From positions 6,003,001-6,067,000 of the forward strand of contig NZ_CP163439.1 in NCBI RefSeq assembly GCF_041052385.1: a stretch of 64,000 nucleotides of DNA, read 5' to 3'. The notes beneath the pieces were generated by a model. The model did no database searches. It was not told where the DNA came from and was given only the letters and a program-made list of their open reading frames with translations. This document shows, in pieces, positions 1 through 8,457 of this stretch. The DNA is from Streptomyces sp. R28 (lineage in GTDB: Bacteria > Actinomycetota > Actinomycetes > Streptomycetales > Streptomycetaceae). Made by a program: the position numbers and the translations under genes. Within the stretch, counting starts at the first letter, position 1; the number at the start of each line of letters is the position of its first letter.

Positions 1-2
1 CG

Positions 3-812
3 GCCACGGTGCCCGCCGGGGCACGCCCGGTGTTCTACGACCCCCGCGGCCGGGGCGCCCCGGTCGAGGACGCCGTCGCGACGGCGGGCGCCCCCGTCGC
101 CGCGGTCATCGTCTGCGACCCCGGCAACCCGCGCGGCGAGATCCTCGGCGAGGAGTTCCTGCGCGCCGCCACCCGCGGTGCCGCCGCCGCGGACGCCCTG
201 CTCGTCGTCGACGAGTGCTACACGGACCTGTCGCTCTCCCGCCCGTCGGCCGGATACCTCTCCCTGGTGGAGCGGGCCGCGCCGGCGCCCGGGCGCTTCC
301 TCGTGCTGCACAGCCTGTCCAAGCGGTCCGGCGCACCGGGACTGCGCAGCGGCTTCGCGGCCGGAGACGCCGAAACCGTGGCCGACTACGCCCGGTACAA
401 CCGGGTGTGCGGCGTCTCGACCCCGCTGCCGGTGTGCGCCGCCGCCGCGCGGCTGTGGGACGACGACGCTCACGTGGAGCGGGCCCGCCGGGAGCTCGCC
501 GCCAACTGGGCCCTCGCCGACACGATCCTGGCCGCCGTACCCGGATACCGCCGGGCCGACGCCGGGTTCTTCCTCTGGCTGCCGGTCGCCGACGACGAGG
601 ACGCGGCCCGGCACCTGTGGCGCGACCAGGCGCTGTCCGTCATGCCCGGCCGCTACCTGGCGGCTGACGGGCCCGACGGCGTCAACCCGGGCGCCGGCCA
701 CCTCCGCGTCGCGCTCGTCCACGACAAGCCGCTGATGCGCGAGGCGCTGGTCCGCCTCCGCGAGGGCCTGACCCGAACCGACCTTCTTCTCTGCGAGGAC
801 GTCTGCGCATGA
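3..812 (+). CDS. PLP-dependent class I/II aminotransferase, 5' truncated
   Basis: The reading frame is open to the left edge, so the N-terminus, including part of the cofactor-binding domain, lies outside the window. Counting from the in-frame GTG at 9, the fold-type I landmarks are NP (N40-P41) in the GNPRG loop, D68-E-x-Y71 for the pyridine ring, and SLSK (K105) for the Schiff-base lysine, followed by the PGLRxGF phosphate/arginine segment. This resembles histidinol-phosphate or DapC/BacF-like aminotransferases. The stop codon overlaps the start of the next gene (ATGA), so the two are probably translationally coupled. By context it would make or shuttle an unusual amino acid for the ATP-grasp ligases downstream; that substrate role is inference. 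Confidence 0.9.
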   Translation, partial: ATVPAGARPVFYDPRGRGAPVEDAVATAGAPVAAVIVCDPGNPRGEILGEEFLRAATRGAAAADALLVVDECYTDLSLSRPSAGYLSLVERAAPAPGRFLVLHSLSKRSGAPGLRSGFAAGDAETVADYARYNRVCGVSTPLPVCAAAARLWDDDAHVERARRELAANWALADTILAAVPGYRRADAGFFLWLPVADDEDAARHLWRDQALSVMPGRYLAADGPDGVNPGAGHLRVALVHDKPLMREALVRLREGLTRTDLLLCEDVCA

Positions 813-2050
813 CGCGACCCGACGACAAGCCGCTGCTGCTGGTGATCACCAGCGGCCTCGAGCGGTACCGCGCGTACCTGCTGTGCTCGATCGCCACCCG
901 CTACCGCGTGCACCTCATCGACGCGGCCGAGCCCACCTGGGAGCTGCCGCACCTGTCCGGCCACACGGTCGTCCCCGACACCGGGGCCCGGTCCGTGCTG
1001 GAGGCGGCCCGGCGCATCGCCGCCGAGCAGCCGGTGTCCGGGGTCATGAGCTGGCATGAGGAGCACATCGTGCAGGCGGCCCTGGTCGCCGAGGAACTCG
1101 GCCTGCCGGGCACCCCGGCCGACGCGGTCCGGCGCTGCCGGGACAAGTACGCCACCCGCACGGCGCTCGCCGAAGCGAACCTCCCCCAGCCGGAGTTCGC
1201 CCTGGTCGGCAGTGTCGACGAGGCGCTCGCCGCGGCGGACAAGCTCGGCTGGCCGGTGGTGCTCAAGCCGCGCGCCGCCGGCGGCAGCCAGGGCGTCGTC
1301 CTGGTCCACGACGCGGCCGAACTGGCCGACCAGTTCGACGCCACGCGCGACGTCCACGTCCCGCACAACCCCGACTTCGCCGAGCTGGTCCTGGTCGAGG
1401 AGTACCTCGACGCACCGGAGGTCAGCGTTGACTCCGTCGTGCACGAGGGCCGCCTCACGCCCGTCTTCGTGGGCCGCAAGGAGGTCGGCTTCCCGCCCTG
1501 GTTCGAGGAGACCGGCCACCGCGTCAGCGCCGCCGACCCGCTGCTCACCGACCCGGACCTGGTGCGCGTGCTCACCGACATCCACCGCGTCCTCGGCGTC
1601 ACGGACGGCTGGACCCACACCGAGCTCCGGCTGACCCCCGAGGGCCCGAAGCTGATCGAGGTCAACGGGCGGCTCGGCGGCGACCTCATCCCCTACCTCG
1701 GCATGCGCGCCTGTGGCATCGACCCCGGCCTGGCCGCGGCCGACGTGGCCTGCGGCGCGGTTCCGGACACCGGGGCGACCAGGGAGGCGTACGCCGGAAT
1801 TCGCTTCTTCTACCCGCCGGCCGACGACACGACGGTCGGCTCGGTGGACTTCGACCGCGGCGACGTGCCCGCCGCCCTCGACCGGCTGGAGACGCTGGTG
1901 GGCCCGGGAGACGTGGTCTCGCCGCCCCGCAAGGGCCTCATCGACGGCCGCATCGCCCTCGCCACGGCCGTGGCGGCCACCGCCGAGGACTGCGGCGCCG
2001 CCCTCGACCACGCCCAGCGGGCGCTCCGGCTGACCGTAGAGGGCTCGTGA
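809..2050 (+). CDS. ATP-grasp carboxylate-amine ligase (first of three)
   Basis: A 413-residue ATP-grasp protein. The N-terminal pre-ATP-grasp domain covers about residues 1-105. The nucleotide-binding lysine is K153 in VVLKPRAAGGSQG, with the Gly-rich loop at 158-162. The hinge acidic pair is in VEEYL (196-200). The metal-binding block is TELRL (E272) plus IEVNGRLGG (E284, N286, R288), all intact. This family activates a carboxylate as acyl phosphate with ATP and couples it to an amine, as in BacD-type dipeptide ligases. ATGA overlap with the aminotransferase and GTGA overlap with the next ligase place it mid-operon. Of the three ligases here it has the most canonical active site. Amino acid substrates cannot be read from the sequence. 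Confidence 0.9.
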   Translation: MTRPDDKPLLLVITSGLERYRAYLLCSIATRYRVHLIDAAEPTWELPHLSGHTVVPDTGARSVLEAARRIAAEQPVSGVMSWHEEHIVQAALVAEELGLPGTPADAVRRCRDKYATRTALAEANLPQPEFALVGSVDEALAAADKLGWPVVLKPRAAGGSQGVVLVHDAAELADQFDATRDVHVPHNPDFAELVLVEEYLDAPEVSVDSVVHEGRLTPVFVGRKEVGFPPWFEETGHRVSAADPLLTDPDLVRVLTDIHRVLGVTDGWTHTELRLTPEGPKLIEVNGRLGGDLIPYLGMRACGIDPGLAAADVACGAVPDTGATREAYAGIRFFYPPADDTTVGSVDFDRGDVPAALDRLETLVGPGDVVSPPRKGLIDGRIALATAVAATAEDCGAALDHAQRALRLTVEGS

Positions 2051-3258
2051 GCATGCACATCCTCGTCATGCACCGCGTGCCCGACTCGTTCGTGCGCTAC
2101 GCCGAGAACATCGACCACGACACGCACCAGGTCACCTATGTCAGCACCCCCGACCGGCTCGCCACCCTCCCCGCCGACGTCCGGGCCCGCCGCATCGAAC
2201 GCCCGGGCAGCGGTGACACGGCGGCCGAGGTCCTCGCGGCCGTCTCCGGCCTGAGCCGGCCCGACCTGGTCGTCGCGCTGTCCGAGTACGACCTGCTGCC
2301 CGCGGCTCAGGTCCGCGAGGCCCTGGACGTCCCCGGCCCGCGCGTGGCCGACGTGCTGCCCACCCGGGACAAGGTCGTCATGAAGGCCGCCGTCGCGGCG
2401 GCGGGACTGAGGACACCGCGCTACGCCCCGCTGGCGCAGGCGCTCGCGTCGGACGTCGACTGGAGCGGCCGCAGTGTCCTCAAGCCGCTGGCGGGCGCCT
2501 CCAGCGAGGGCATCACGACGTACCCGACGCCGCAGGCCGCCCTCGCCGCCGTGCGCGAGGGCTCGGTGCGCGTGGACGTCGACGACTTCGAGATCGAGGA
2601 GTTCGTCGAGGGACCCATCCTGCACATCGACGGGGCGGTGGCCGCGGGCCGCCCGCTCGCCGTCCGGGCGAGCCGGTACATCGGCACCTGCCTGGGCTAC
2701 GCGGAGGGCGCGCCTCTCGGCTCGGTGCAGATCGACACCCCGCCCGCGACCGTCGACTTCACCCTCGCCTGCCTGCGCGCGGTCGGCATCACCGACGGCC
2801 CCTTCCACCTGGAGGCGATCGAGACCCCCGAGGGCCCGGTGTTCCTGGAGGTGGGCGCGCGCGTCGGTGGCGCGGACGTGGCCGACACCTTCGAGCTGGC
2901 CACCGGCGTCCACCTGGCGTCCGCCCAACTTCGGCTCCTGGCCGGCGAACCGGTCGACGCGCCCGCCGCCCCGGACGCAGGACCCGACGAGCGGTACGGC
3001 TGGTTCGTCGTACCCGGGCACACGCTGGGCTCCGCCTACTGCCGGATCGAGGGCGAGAAGCCCTTCCGCGACGACCCCGTGGTCCGCCGCTGGGTGCAGC
3101 GAGCCCCGCACGAACCCGTCAAGACCGCCGTCACCTACGCGGACGCCGACATCCCCCTCGCCGGCGTCGTCGGCCCCGCCCCCACAGCCGTACTGGAACG
3201 GTTCCTCACCGACCTCTTCGCGTCGGTGACGGTGGAACCCGGAGAGGACCCCCGATGA
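2047..3258 (+). CDS. ATP-grasp family ligase (second of three), divergent metal site
   Basis: 403 residues, starting at a GTG inside the GTGA overlap with the upstream ligase. ATP-grasp features are VLKPLAGASSEG (K146), the hinge IEEFVEGP with E184/E185, and the metal block FHLEAIETPEG (E256) followed by FLEVGARVGG (E268, R272). The Asn that normally follows the second Glu (E-x-N-x-R) is Gly270 here. The family function is ATP-dependent amide bond formation. The substitution may alter Mg2+ coordination, or mark a subfamily acting on something other than a plain amino acid. The stop overlaps the cupin start (ATGA). Confidence 0.86.
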   Translation: MSMHILVMHRVPDSFVRYAENIDHDTHQVTYVSTPDRLATLPADVRARRIERPGSGDTAAEVLAAVSGLSRPDLVVALSEYDLLPAAQVREALDVPGPRVADVLPTRDKVVMKAAVAAAGLRTPRYAPLAQALASDVDWSGRSVLKPLAGASSEGITTYPTPQAALAAVREGSVRVDVDDFEIEEFVEGPILHIDGAVAAGRPLAVRASRYIGTCLGYAEGAPLGSVQIDTPPATVDFTLACLRAVGITDGPFHLEAIETPEGPVFLEVGARVGGADVADTFELATGVHLASAQLRLLAGEPVDAPAAPDAGPDERYGWFVVPGHTLGSAYCRIEGEKPFRDDPVVRRWVQRAPHEPVKTAVTYADADIPLAGVVGPAPTAVLERFLTDLFASVTVEPGEDPR

Positions 3259-3797
3259 CCCTTCAGCCCCGCCTCGTCGTGGCCGCGCGCACGGCCGACG
3301 GCACCTCCGTGGTCGCCGCCGACGAACCCGTCCCGGCCACCTCTGTCGGCGCCTGGCCCGGTTCGCGGTTCTACCTGGCCTGGGGTACGGAGGACGGCGG
3401 CGCCCGCGTCGGCAACGGCCTGCCCGAGCCGAAGACCCTGCCCTTCTTCCCGGGCAACGGCGGCACACGACTGCTGTTCGCCCGCTACGAGCCCGAGGCA
3501 TCCGCGCCCGAACCGGCCGGCGATCCGGACGAGCTCGCCGCCGAGGTCGAGGAGCGCCTCCCCGGCCTGCTGGACGTCTTCGAGCCCGGCGACTCCGGCA
3601 TGCACACGACCGACACGCTCGACTACGGCATCTGCCTGGAGGGCGAGCTCCACCTCGAACTCGACGACGGCAAGGAGGTCCTGATCACCCCGGGCACCTG
3701 CGTCGTCCAACTCGGCACCCGCCACACCTGGCACAACCGGGGCACCACCGCGGCCCTGATGTGCTTCGTCGGCATCGGCGCCGAACGCGACCGCTGA
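3255..3797 (+). CDS. Single-domain cupin protein
   Basis: 180 residues. The second half carries the two cupin motifs. Motif 1 runs from H117 through LDYGICLEGE to E131 and has Asp at D120/D123 where a second His is usual. Motif 2 is PGTCVVQLGTRHTWHN with H157, H160 and N161. The divergent first motif leaves a plausible H/D/E/H metal site, but metal use is not certain. Cupins in peptide antibiotic clusters such as bacilysin (BacB) catalyse isomerisation, and others are oxygenases or epimerases. Overlap with the upstream ligase (ATGA) supports membership in the same pathway. The exact reaction is unknown. Confidence 0.82.
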   Translation: MTLQPRLVVAARTADGTSVVAADEPVPATSVGAWPGSRFYLAWGTEDGGARVGNGLPEPKTLPFFPGNGGTRLLFARYEPEASAPEPAGDPDELAAEVEERLPGLLDVFEPGDSGMHTTDTLDYGICLEGELHLELDDGKEVLITPGTCVVQLGTRHTWHNRGTTAALMCFVGIGAERDR

Positions 3798-3819
3798 CCG
3801 CCGACCGCAGGAGACACCC

Positions 3820-5154
3820 ATGGACCCGAAGGCCGCACTCCGGTCGTGGCTGCCCGCCGGCGGCAGCGCCCGCAGGCTCGTCGCGGCGTCGCTCGTCGAC
3901 TCCCTCGGCACCGGACTCTTCCTCGCCGGCTCGGCCCTGTTCTTCACCCGGGTCCTCGGTCTGTCCGCCGTCCAGGTCGGCGTGGGCCTGTCCCTGACCG
4001 GGCTGGCCGGCTTCCTGGGCCTGGTCCCGGTGGGCCGGCTCGCCGACCGGATCGGCGGCAAGCGAGCCATCGTCGCCCTCTACCTGTGGCGCGGCGCCTG
4101 CTTCTGCGTCTATCCCTTCGCCCGCGACCCCGAGGTCTTCTACGTGGTGGCCTTCCTCATCGGGATCGCGGAGTGGGGCGGCGGACCGATCATCCAGGGC
4201 ATCGTCGGCACCGTCGAGACCGACGCGACCCGGGTACGGACCATGGCGGTGATCGCCTCCGTTCGCAACGTCGGCTTCAGCGCGGGCGCGGTGCTCGCCT
4301 CCCTGGTCCTCGCGACGGAGAGCGGCACGGCGTTCTCCGCCCTGGTGCTCGCCGACGCCGCGACCTTCTTCGCCGCCGCGGCCGTGCTGTCCCGCCTGCC
4401 GGCCACGGCCAACGCCCGCTCCGTGCGCGCCCGGGACAGCAGGCCGGCGGCCCGGGTGCGGGACCCCCGCTTCCTGGCCCTGGCCTTCCTGAACGGAGTG
4501 CTGTTCCTGCACTCGGTGCTGCTCGGCGCCGCGCTTCCGCTCTGGATCGCGACCAGGACCGAGGCGCCCCCCTGGGTGCTCGGCGGACTGGTCGTCCTCA
4601 ACACCGCTCTGGTCGTCCTGCTCCAGGTGCGCCTGAGCGGCGGCGCCGACGACCTGCGCGCCGCCGCACGGCGTCAGCGGTGGTCGGGCTGGTGCCTGGC
4701 GGCGTGCTGTCTGCTGACGGCCCTGACCGCGAGCGTCGGCCCCTGGACGGCGGGGGCGCTGGTCGCCGCCGCCACCGTGACGCTGACGCTGGGCGAGATC
4801 TGGCAGTCGGTCGGCGCCTGGCGCCTGTCGTACGCGCTCTCCCCGCCGGAAGGGCGCACCTATTACCTGTCGGTCTACGAACTCGGCACCAGCGCCGCCT
4901 CGGCCGCCGGCCCGGCGCTGATCACCTGGGCGGTGACCGAGAACGGGCAGCGGGGCTGGGCGGCCCTGGCGGCGGGCTTCGCCGCCACGGGTGCGGCGGT
5001 GGCGGTGATCGCGGGGTCGGCGGAGCGCCGCTCACGTGCGCAGGCGCAGGCGCCTCTGCACCAGCCGCCCCCTCCGCACGAGCCGCACAGGTCCCACGAG
5101 CCTGACAAGTCCTACGAGCCACACGTGCCACACGAGTCATCACACGAGAGGTGA
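3820..5154 (+). CDS. MFS transporter with His-rich C-terminal tail
   Basis: 444 residues with about 12 hydrophobic helices. An A-like loop motif (GRLADRIGGKR, near residue 72) follows helix 2, typical of drug/metabolite exporters of the major facilitator superfamily. It starts 22 nt after the cupin, behind a GGAG ribosome site. The last ~35 residues are a low-complexity HEP/YEP tail with many His, encoded by imperfect 12-18 nt repeats (about 5075-5150); this is unlike a normal MFS C-terminus. In context it is the likely product exporter or self-protection pump, analogous to BacE. Direction of transport is inferred. Confidence 0.85.
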   Translation: MDPKAALRSWLPAGGSARRLVAASLVDSLGTGLFLAGSALFFTRVLGLSAVQVGVGLSLTGLAGFLGLVPVGRLADRIGGKRAIVALYLWRGACFCVYPFARDPEVFYVVAFLIGIAEWGGGPIIQGIVGTVETDATRVRTMAVIASVRNVGFSAGAVLASLVLATESGTAFSALVLADAATFFAAAAVLSRLPATANARSVRARDSRPAARVRDPRFLALAFLNGVLFLHSVLLGAALPLWIATRTEAPPWVLGGLVVLNTALVVLLQVRLSGGADDLRAAARRQRWSGWCLAACCLLTALTASVGPWTAGALVAAATVTLTLGEIWQSVGAWRLSYALSPPEGRTYYLSVYELGTSAASAAGPALITWAVTENGQRGWAALAAGFAATGAAVAVIAGSAERRSRAQAQAPLHQPPPPHEPHRSHEPDKSYEPHVPHESSHER

Positions 5155-5157
5155 TCC

Positions 5158-6369
5158 ATGCAGAGGTTGCTGCTGGTCGGAGTGGGCCTGACCGGACGGC
5201 CCTATCTCGCTGCGGCCCGGCGGCTCGGCGTCCAGATCCACGCGGTGGAGACCGCGGAACGGGCCTCGGCGCTCGCCGGGGAGGCCGACGAGGTCACGGT
5301 GTGCCGGGGCGGCTCGGACGAGCTGTGGTACGAGGCGGCGAGCCAGGCGGTGCGCCTCGCCCGCCCCGACGGGGTGGTCGCCTTCAGCGAGCCCCATGCG
5401 CTGGCCGCCGCGCTCGTCCAGAACGAACTCGGCCTGCCGGGACCGTCCTTGCGGGCCGCCGTGCTCTCCCGCAACAAGGCGCTCCAGCGGGGCCGCTTCG
5501 CCGCCGCCGGCATCGGCCAGCCCGAGTTCCTGGTGACCGAGCGGCTCGGTGACGCCCGTGCCTGGGCCGCCGAACGCCTGCCCGTGGTCGTCAAGCCGCT
5601 GTCCTCCGCCGGCAGCCAAGGTGTCGAACTGGTCGCCGACGGCGCCGCGTTCGAGGACGCCGTCGCCCGCCGGGACGACGAGGGCCGGCTCCTGGTGGAG
5701 CGGGCTGCGGCCGGTCCCGAATACAGCTGGGAGGCGCTGGTCCGCGAGGGCAAGGTGTGGTTCGCCAACCTGACCGCGAAGGAGACCACCGGCCCGCCGT
5801 ACTTCGTGGAGACGGCACACCGGGTCGCCACCGAGGTGGACGCCGGCACCCGGGCGACGGTCTGCGAACTCGGCACCGCGGTCCTCGGCGCCCTCGGCAT
5901 GGACACCGGCATCGTCCATCTGGAGTTCCGGCTCACCTCCAGAGGACCGGCGGTCATGGAGGTCGCGGTGCGCACGCCGGGCGACCGCCTGATGGACCTG
6001 CTGGGCCTCGCGTACGGAATCGACTGGTACGAGATGGTCGTACGCCTGGCACTGGGCAGGGAACTCCCCCCGCCCCCCGCCGCCCCCCGGCGCCGCACGG
6101 CGAGCTACCTCCCCTCGGCCCGCCCGGGAACGGTCACCGCGATCCGAGGCCTGGACGAGGTCCTGGCCCACCCATGCGTCGTGGAGGCGGAACTGACGGT
6201 GGCCCCGGGCGACACGGTCGCCCAGGCCCGCTCCTCCGGCGAACGGGTGGGACACGTGGTGCTCTCGGCACCGGACCAGGGGTCGCTGGAGGGCGCCCTG
6301 GACGACGTACGCACCACGCTCCGGGTGGCAACGCGCTTGGGAGGGCCGCCCCATGACAGGACTGCGTGA
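5158..6369 (+). CDS. ATP-grasp family ligase (third of three)
   Basis: 403 residues, starting 3 nt after the MFS stop. It has a Rossmann-like start (GVGLTGRPY, residues 8-16), then VVVKPLSSAGSQG (K146), hinge LVERAAAGPE, E256 in VHLEFRLT, and MEVAVRTPGD (E268, R272). The residue normally Asn is Ala270, so like the second ligase it deviates in the metal-binding triad. Sequence similarity to the first ligase is visible around KxxxxAGSQGV, suggesting old duplication. Its 3' end overlaps the DUF885 gene by 17 nt. A third ligase implies either a product longer than a dipeptide or attachment to a carrier; both are inference. Confidence 0.86.
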   Translation: MQRLLLVGVGLTGRPYLAAARRLGVQIHAVETAERASALAGEADEVTVCRGGSDELWYEAASQAVRLARPDGVVAFSEPHALAAALVQNELGLPGPSLRAAVLSRNKALQRGRFAAAGIGQPEFLVTERLGDARAWAAERLPVVVKPLSSAGSQGVELVADGAAFEDAVARRDDEGRLLVERAAAGPEYSWEALVREGKVWFANLTAKETTGPPYFVETAHRVATEVDAGTRATVCELGTAVLGALGMDTGIVHLEFRLTSRGPAVMEVAVRTPGDRLMDLLGLAYGIDWYEMVVRLALGRELPPPPAAPRRRTASYLPSARPGTVTAIRGLDEVLAHPCVVEAELTVAPGDTVAQARSSGERVGHVVLSAPDQGSLEGALDDVRTTLRVATRLGGPPHDRTA

Positions 6370-7933
6370 CGAACGGGTCCGCGCGGCGGTGGAGCTCGAC
6401 TTCGCCCGTGCGCGCGAGTACGCCGGGCTCCACGAGTACGACGGACGGATCCAGGACCTGTCACCGACGGGGGTCTCGGCGGCGCTCGCCCGGCTCGGGA
6501 CCGGCCCGCTCCCCTCCGACGCGTTCGACGCCGAGGTGCTGACGATCCACGAGGACGGCCTGCGCGCCCGCTTCGCCGAGGCGGAGCTGCACCGCCGAGA
6601 TCCGCTGCTGCACGTGGCGGTCATGGACCTCGCCTGTTACGACCGCGAGTACGCGCCGACGGAGGAGCGCCGCCGCGCGCGGGCAAGCCATCTGGCGGCC
6701 TGGCCGGACGCGGTGGACCAGGCCGTGGCGGCCCTGGACCAGGTGTCGGCCCCCGCCGCGGCCGCAGCGCTGCCCGCCGTCCGCGGCCTGGCACAGGTCG
6801 TCACGGACGACGCCGCCGCCCTGGCCGCCGTACGCCGCTTCGTCGCCCACGTGGAGACGGCGGCCCGGGACGGCGACCCGTCGGCGGCGCTGGGACCGGC
6901 CATGTTCCTGCGGCTGCTGGGCGCGGGCGAGGGCATGACGTACGACGTGGGCGCGCTGACGGCCCTCGCGGACCGGGAACGGTCCCGCCTGTGGGACCTG
7001 TTGGAGGAGGCGGTGGACCGCCTGGCTCCCGGCGAACGGGTCCACCGGGTGGTACCGGCCCTGATGAGGGATCACCCGGTCACGGCGGAAGGGGTGTTCG
7101 CGCAGGCGGAGGCCCTGGTGGACGAGGTCACAGCCTTCGCCGTCACCCGGAACCTGATAGCGGCCCCCGGCGGTGAGTGTCTGGTGGGCCCGGCCCCGGC
7201 CTCCCGCGCCTACGCGCAGGCGATGATGTCCTGGTCCGCGCCGTACGAGGCGGACGCCCCCAGCTGGTACTACGTCGTCCCCCCGGACCCCGCGTGGCCG
7301 GAGCGGGAGGCCGAGGAGTGGCTGTCGGTCTTCAGCCGCACGTCACTCCCCGCCATCACGGTCCACGAGGTGACCCCCGGGCACTACGCCCACGGCCGCG
7401 CCCTGCGCGCCCTGCGCAGCGACGTACGACGATCCCTCGAATCCCCCGCGTTCGTCGAGGGCTGGGCCCACTATGCGGAGGAGCTGTTCGCGGAGGAGGG
7501 CTTCCGCGCCGCCGACCCCCGCTACGTCATCGGCATGACCCTGGAGGCCCTGCTCCGGGTCACGAGACTGGCCTGCTCGATCGGCCTGCACACGGGCGCG
7601 ATGACGGTGAAGGAGGCGACGGCACGTTTCGAGGCGGACGCGTTCCTGCGGGGGAAGGCGGCGGAGGCGGAGGCCCTGAGGGGCGCGGTGGAACCGACGT
7701 ACGGCCGCTACACGCTGGGCAAGACGGAAATCCTGAGGACTCGGGCCGTGGCCCGTCGGACCTGGGGCGACACGTACACGCACCGGCGCTTCCACGACTC
7801 ACTACTGGCCTTGGGCATGCCACCGATCGGCTTGCTCGGAAGGGCGGTTTCGCACAGTACCGGGACCGCCGCCACCCCCGGGCACAGCCCGTCCTCCGCC
7901 TCAGCCCTTGCTCCACCTATCGAAAGTCGATAG
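6353..7933 (+). CDS. DUF885 family putative metallopeptidase
   Basis: 526 residues. The DUF885 hallmarks are HEVTPGH (H338, E339, H344) and EGWAHYAEE (E369 onward), arranged like a zinc carboxypeptidase active site. No signal peptide is visible, so it is probably cytoplasmic. It overlaps the third ligase by 17 nt and is clearly co-transcribed. In a peptide-making operon it could trim a precursor, hydrolyse misligated peptides, or give self-resistance; these are inferences. The last ~25 residues (SHSTGTAATPGHSPSS...) look like an unconserved tail, and the TAG stop lies inside the operator of the next transcription unit. Confidence 0.8.
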   Translation: MTGLRDERVRAAVELDFARAREYAGLHEYDGRIQDLSPTGVSAALARLGTGPLPSDAFDAEVLTIHEDGLRARFAEAELHRRDPLLHVAVMDLACYDREYAPTEERRRARASHLAAWPDAVDQAVAALDQVSAPAAAAALPAVRGLAQVVTDDAAALAAVRRFVAHVETAARDGDPSAALGPAMFLRLLGAGEGMTYDVGALTALADRERSRLWDLLEEAVDRLAPGERVHRVVPALMRDHPVTAEGVFAQAEALVDEVTAFAVTRNLIAAPGGECLVGPAPASRAYAQAMMSWSAPYEADAPSWYYVVPPDPAWPEREAEEWLSVFSRTSLPAITVHEVTPGHYAHGRALRALRSDVRRSLESPAFVEGWAHYAEELFAEEGFRAADPRYVIGMTLEALLRVTRLACSIGLHTGAMTVKEATARFEADAFLRGKAAEAEALRGAVEPTYGRYTLGKTEILRTRAVARRTWGDTYTHRRFHDSLLALGMPPIGLLGRAVSHSTGTAATPGHSPSSASALAPPIESR

Positions 7934-7954
7934 ATTCCCATCGCAACTCGATGG
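7908..7954 (+). promoter_or_regulatory. Promoter with two tandem 17-bp palindromic operators
   Basis: -35 TTGCTC (7908-7913), 17-bp spacer, -10 TAGATT (7931-7936). Operator 1 is CTATCGA-AAG-TCGATAG (7917-7933), covering the spacer and -10. Operator 2 is CCATCG-CAACT-CGATGG (7938-7954), covering the expected start site. Both are 17 bp, share the pattern CYATCG-N5-CGATRG, and their centres (7925 and 7946) are 21 bp apart, two helical turns. The obvious ligand is the HTH protein at 8457-8678, giving autoregulation (inference). Confidence 0.65.
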
Positions 7955-7965
7955 AGGGGTGGGTC

Positions 7966-8457
7966 ATGGGAAAGCTGACGGTCGCCGCGCTGCGCGCCGT
8001 GCTCGTGGTGGTGCTCGCCGGCACCGTGTTCGTACAGGCAGGGATGGTGTGGGCGTTGGTCGGCGGGAACGACCCGGAGGACGGGTCGCTCCCGCTGACC
8101 CCGCTGCGCGTGGTCACGATCCTGGGCATGGTGGCGGCCCAGGTCGCCCTGGTCTGCGTATGGCGGCTGGTGACGATGGTGCGACGCGGAACCGTGTTCT
8201 CCCACGCCGCCTTCCGGTACGTCGACGGCGTGATCGGCGCGATCGTGGCGGCTGCCCTCGTGTGGTTCGCGGTCACGGCCCTCAATGCGCCGGGCCAACG
8301 GGACGACCCGGGCGTCACCGTCATCATGGGCGGGGTCGGCGTGGCCATCCTGGGGGTCGCGCTCATCGTGCTCGTGCTGCGGATGCTGCTCGCCCAGGCC
8401 GTCCAGCGCGACGTCGAAGCGTCGCAGATGCAGGCCGAGTTGGACGAGGTGATCTGA
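7966..8457 (+). CDS. DUF2975 family membrane protein
   Basis: 163 residues with four hydrophobic segments (about 8-30, 47-68, 85-105, 120-145). DUF2975 proteins are small multi-pass membrane proteins usually encoded just before a short YozG-like HTH regulator, as here. The ATG at 7966 is preferred over the in-frame ATG at 7951 because GGAGGGG at 7953-7959 is well placed for it. The stop and the next start overlap (TGATG at 8455-8459). Biochemical role unknown; a membrane partner that senses stress or sequesters the regulator is possible. Confidence 0.8.
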   Translation: MGKLTVAALRAVLVVVLAGTVFVQAGMVWALVGGNDPEDGSLPLTPLRVVTILGMVAAQVALVCVWRLVTMVRRGTVFSHAAFRYVDGVIGAIVAAALVWFAVTALNAPGQRDDPGVTVIMGGVGVAILGVALIVLVLRMLLAQAVQRDVEASQMQAELDEVI

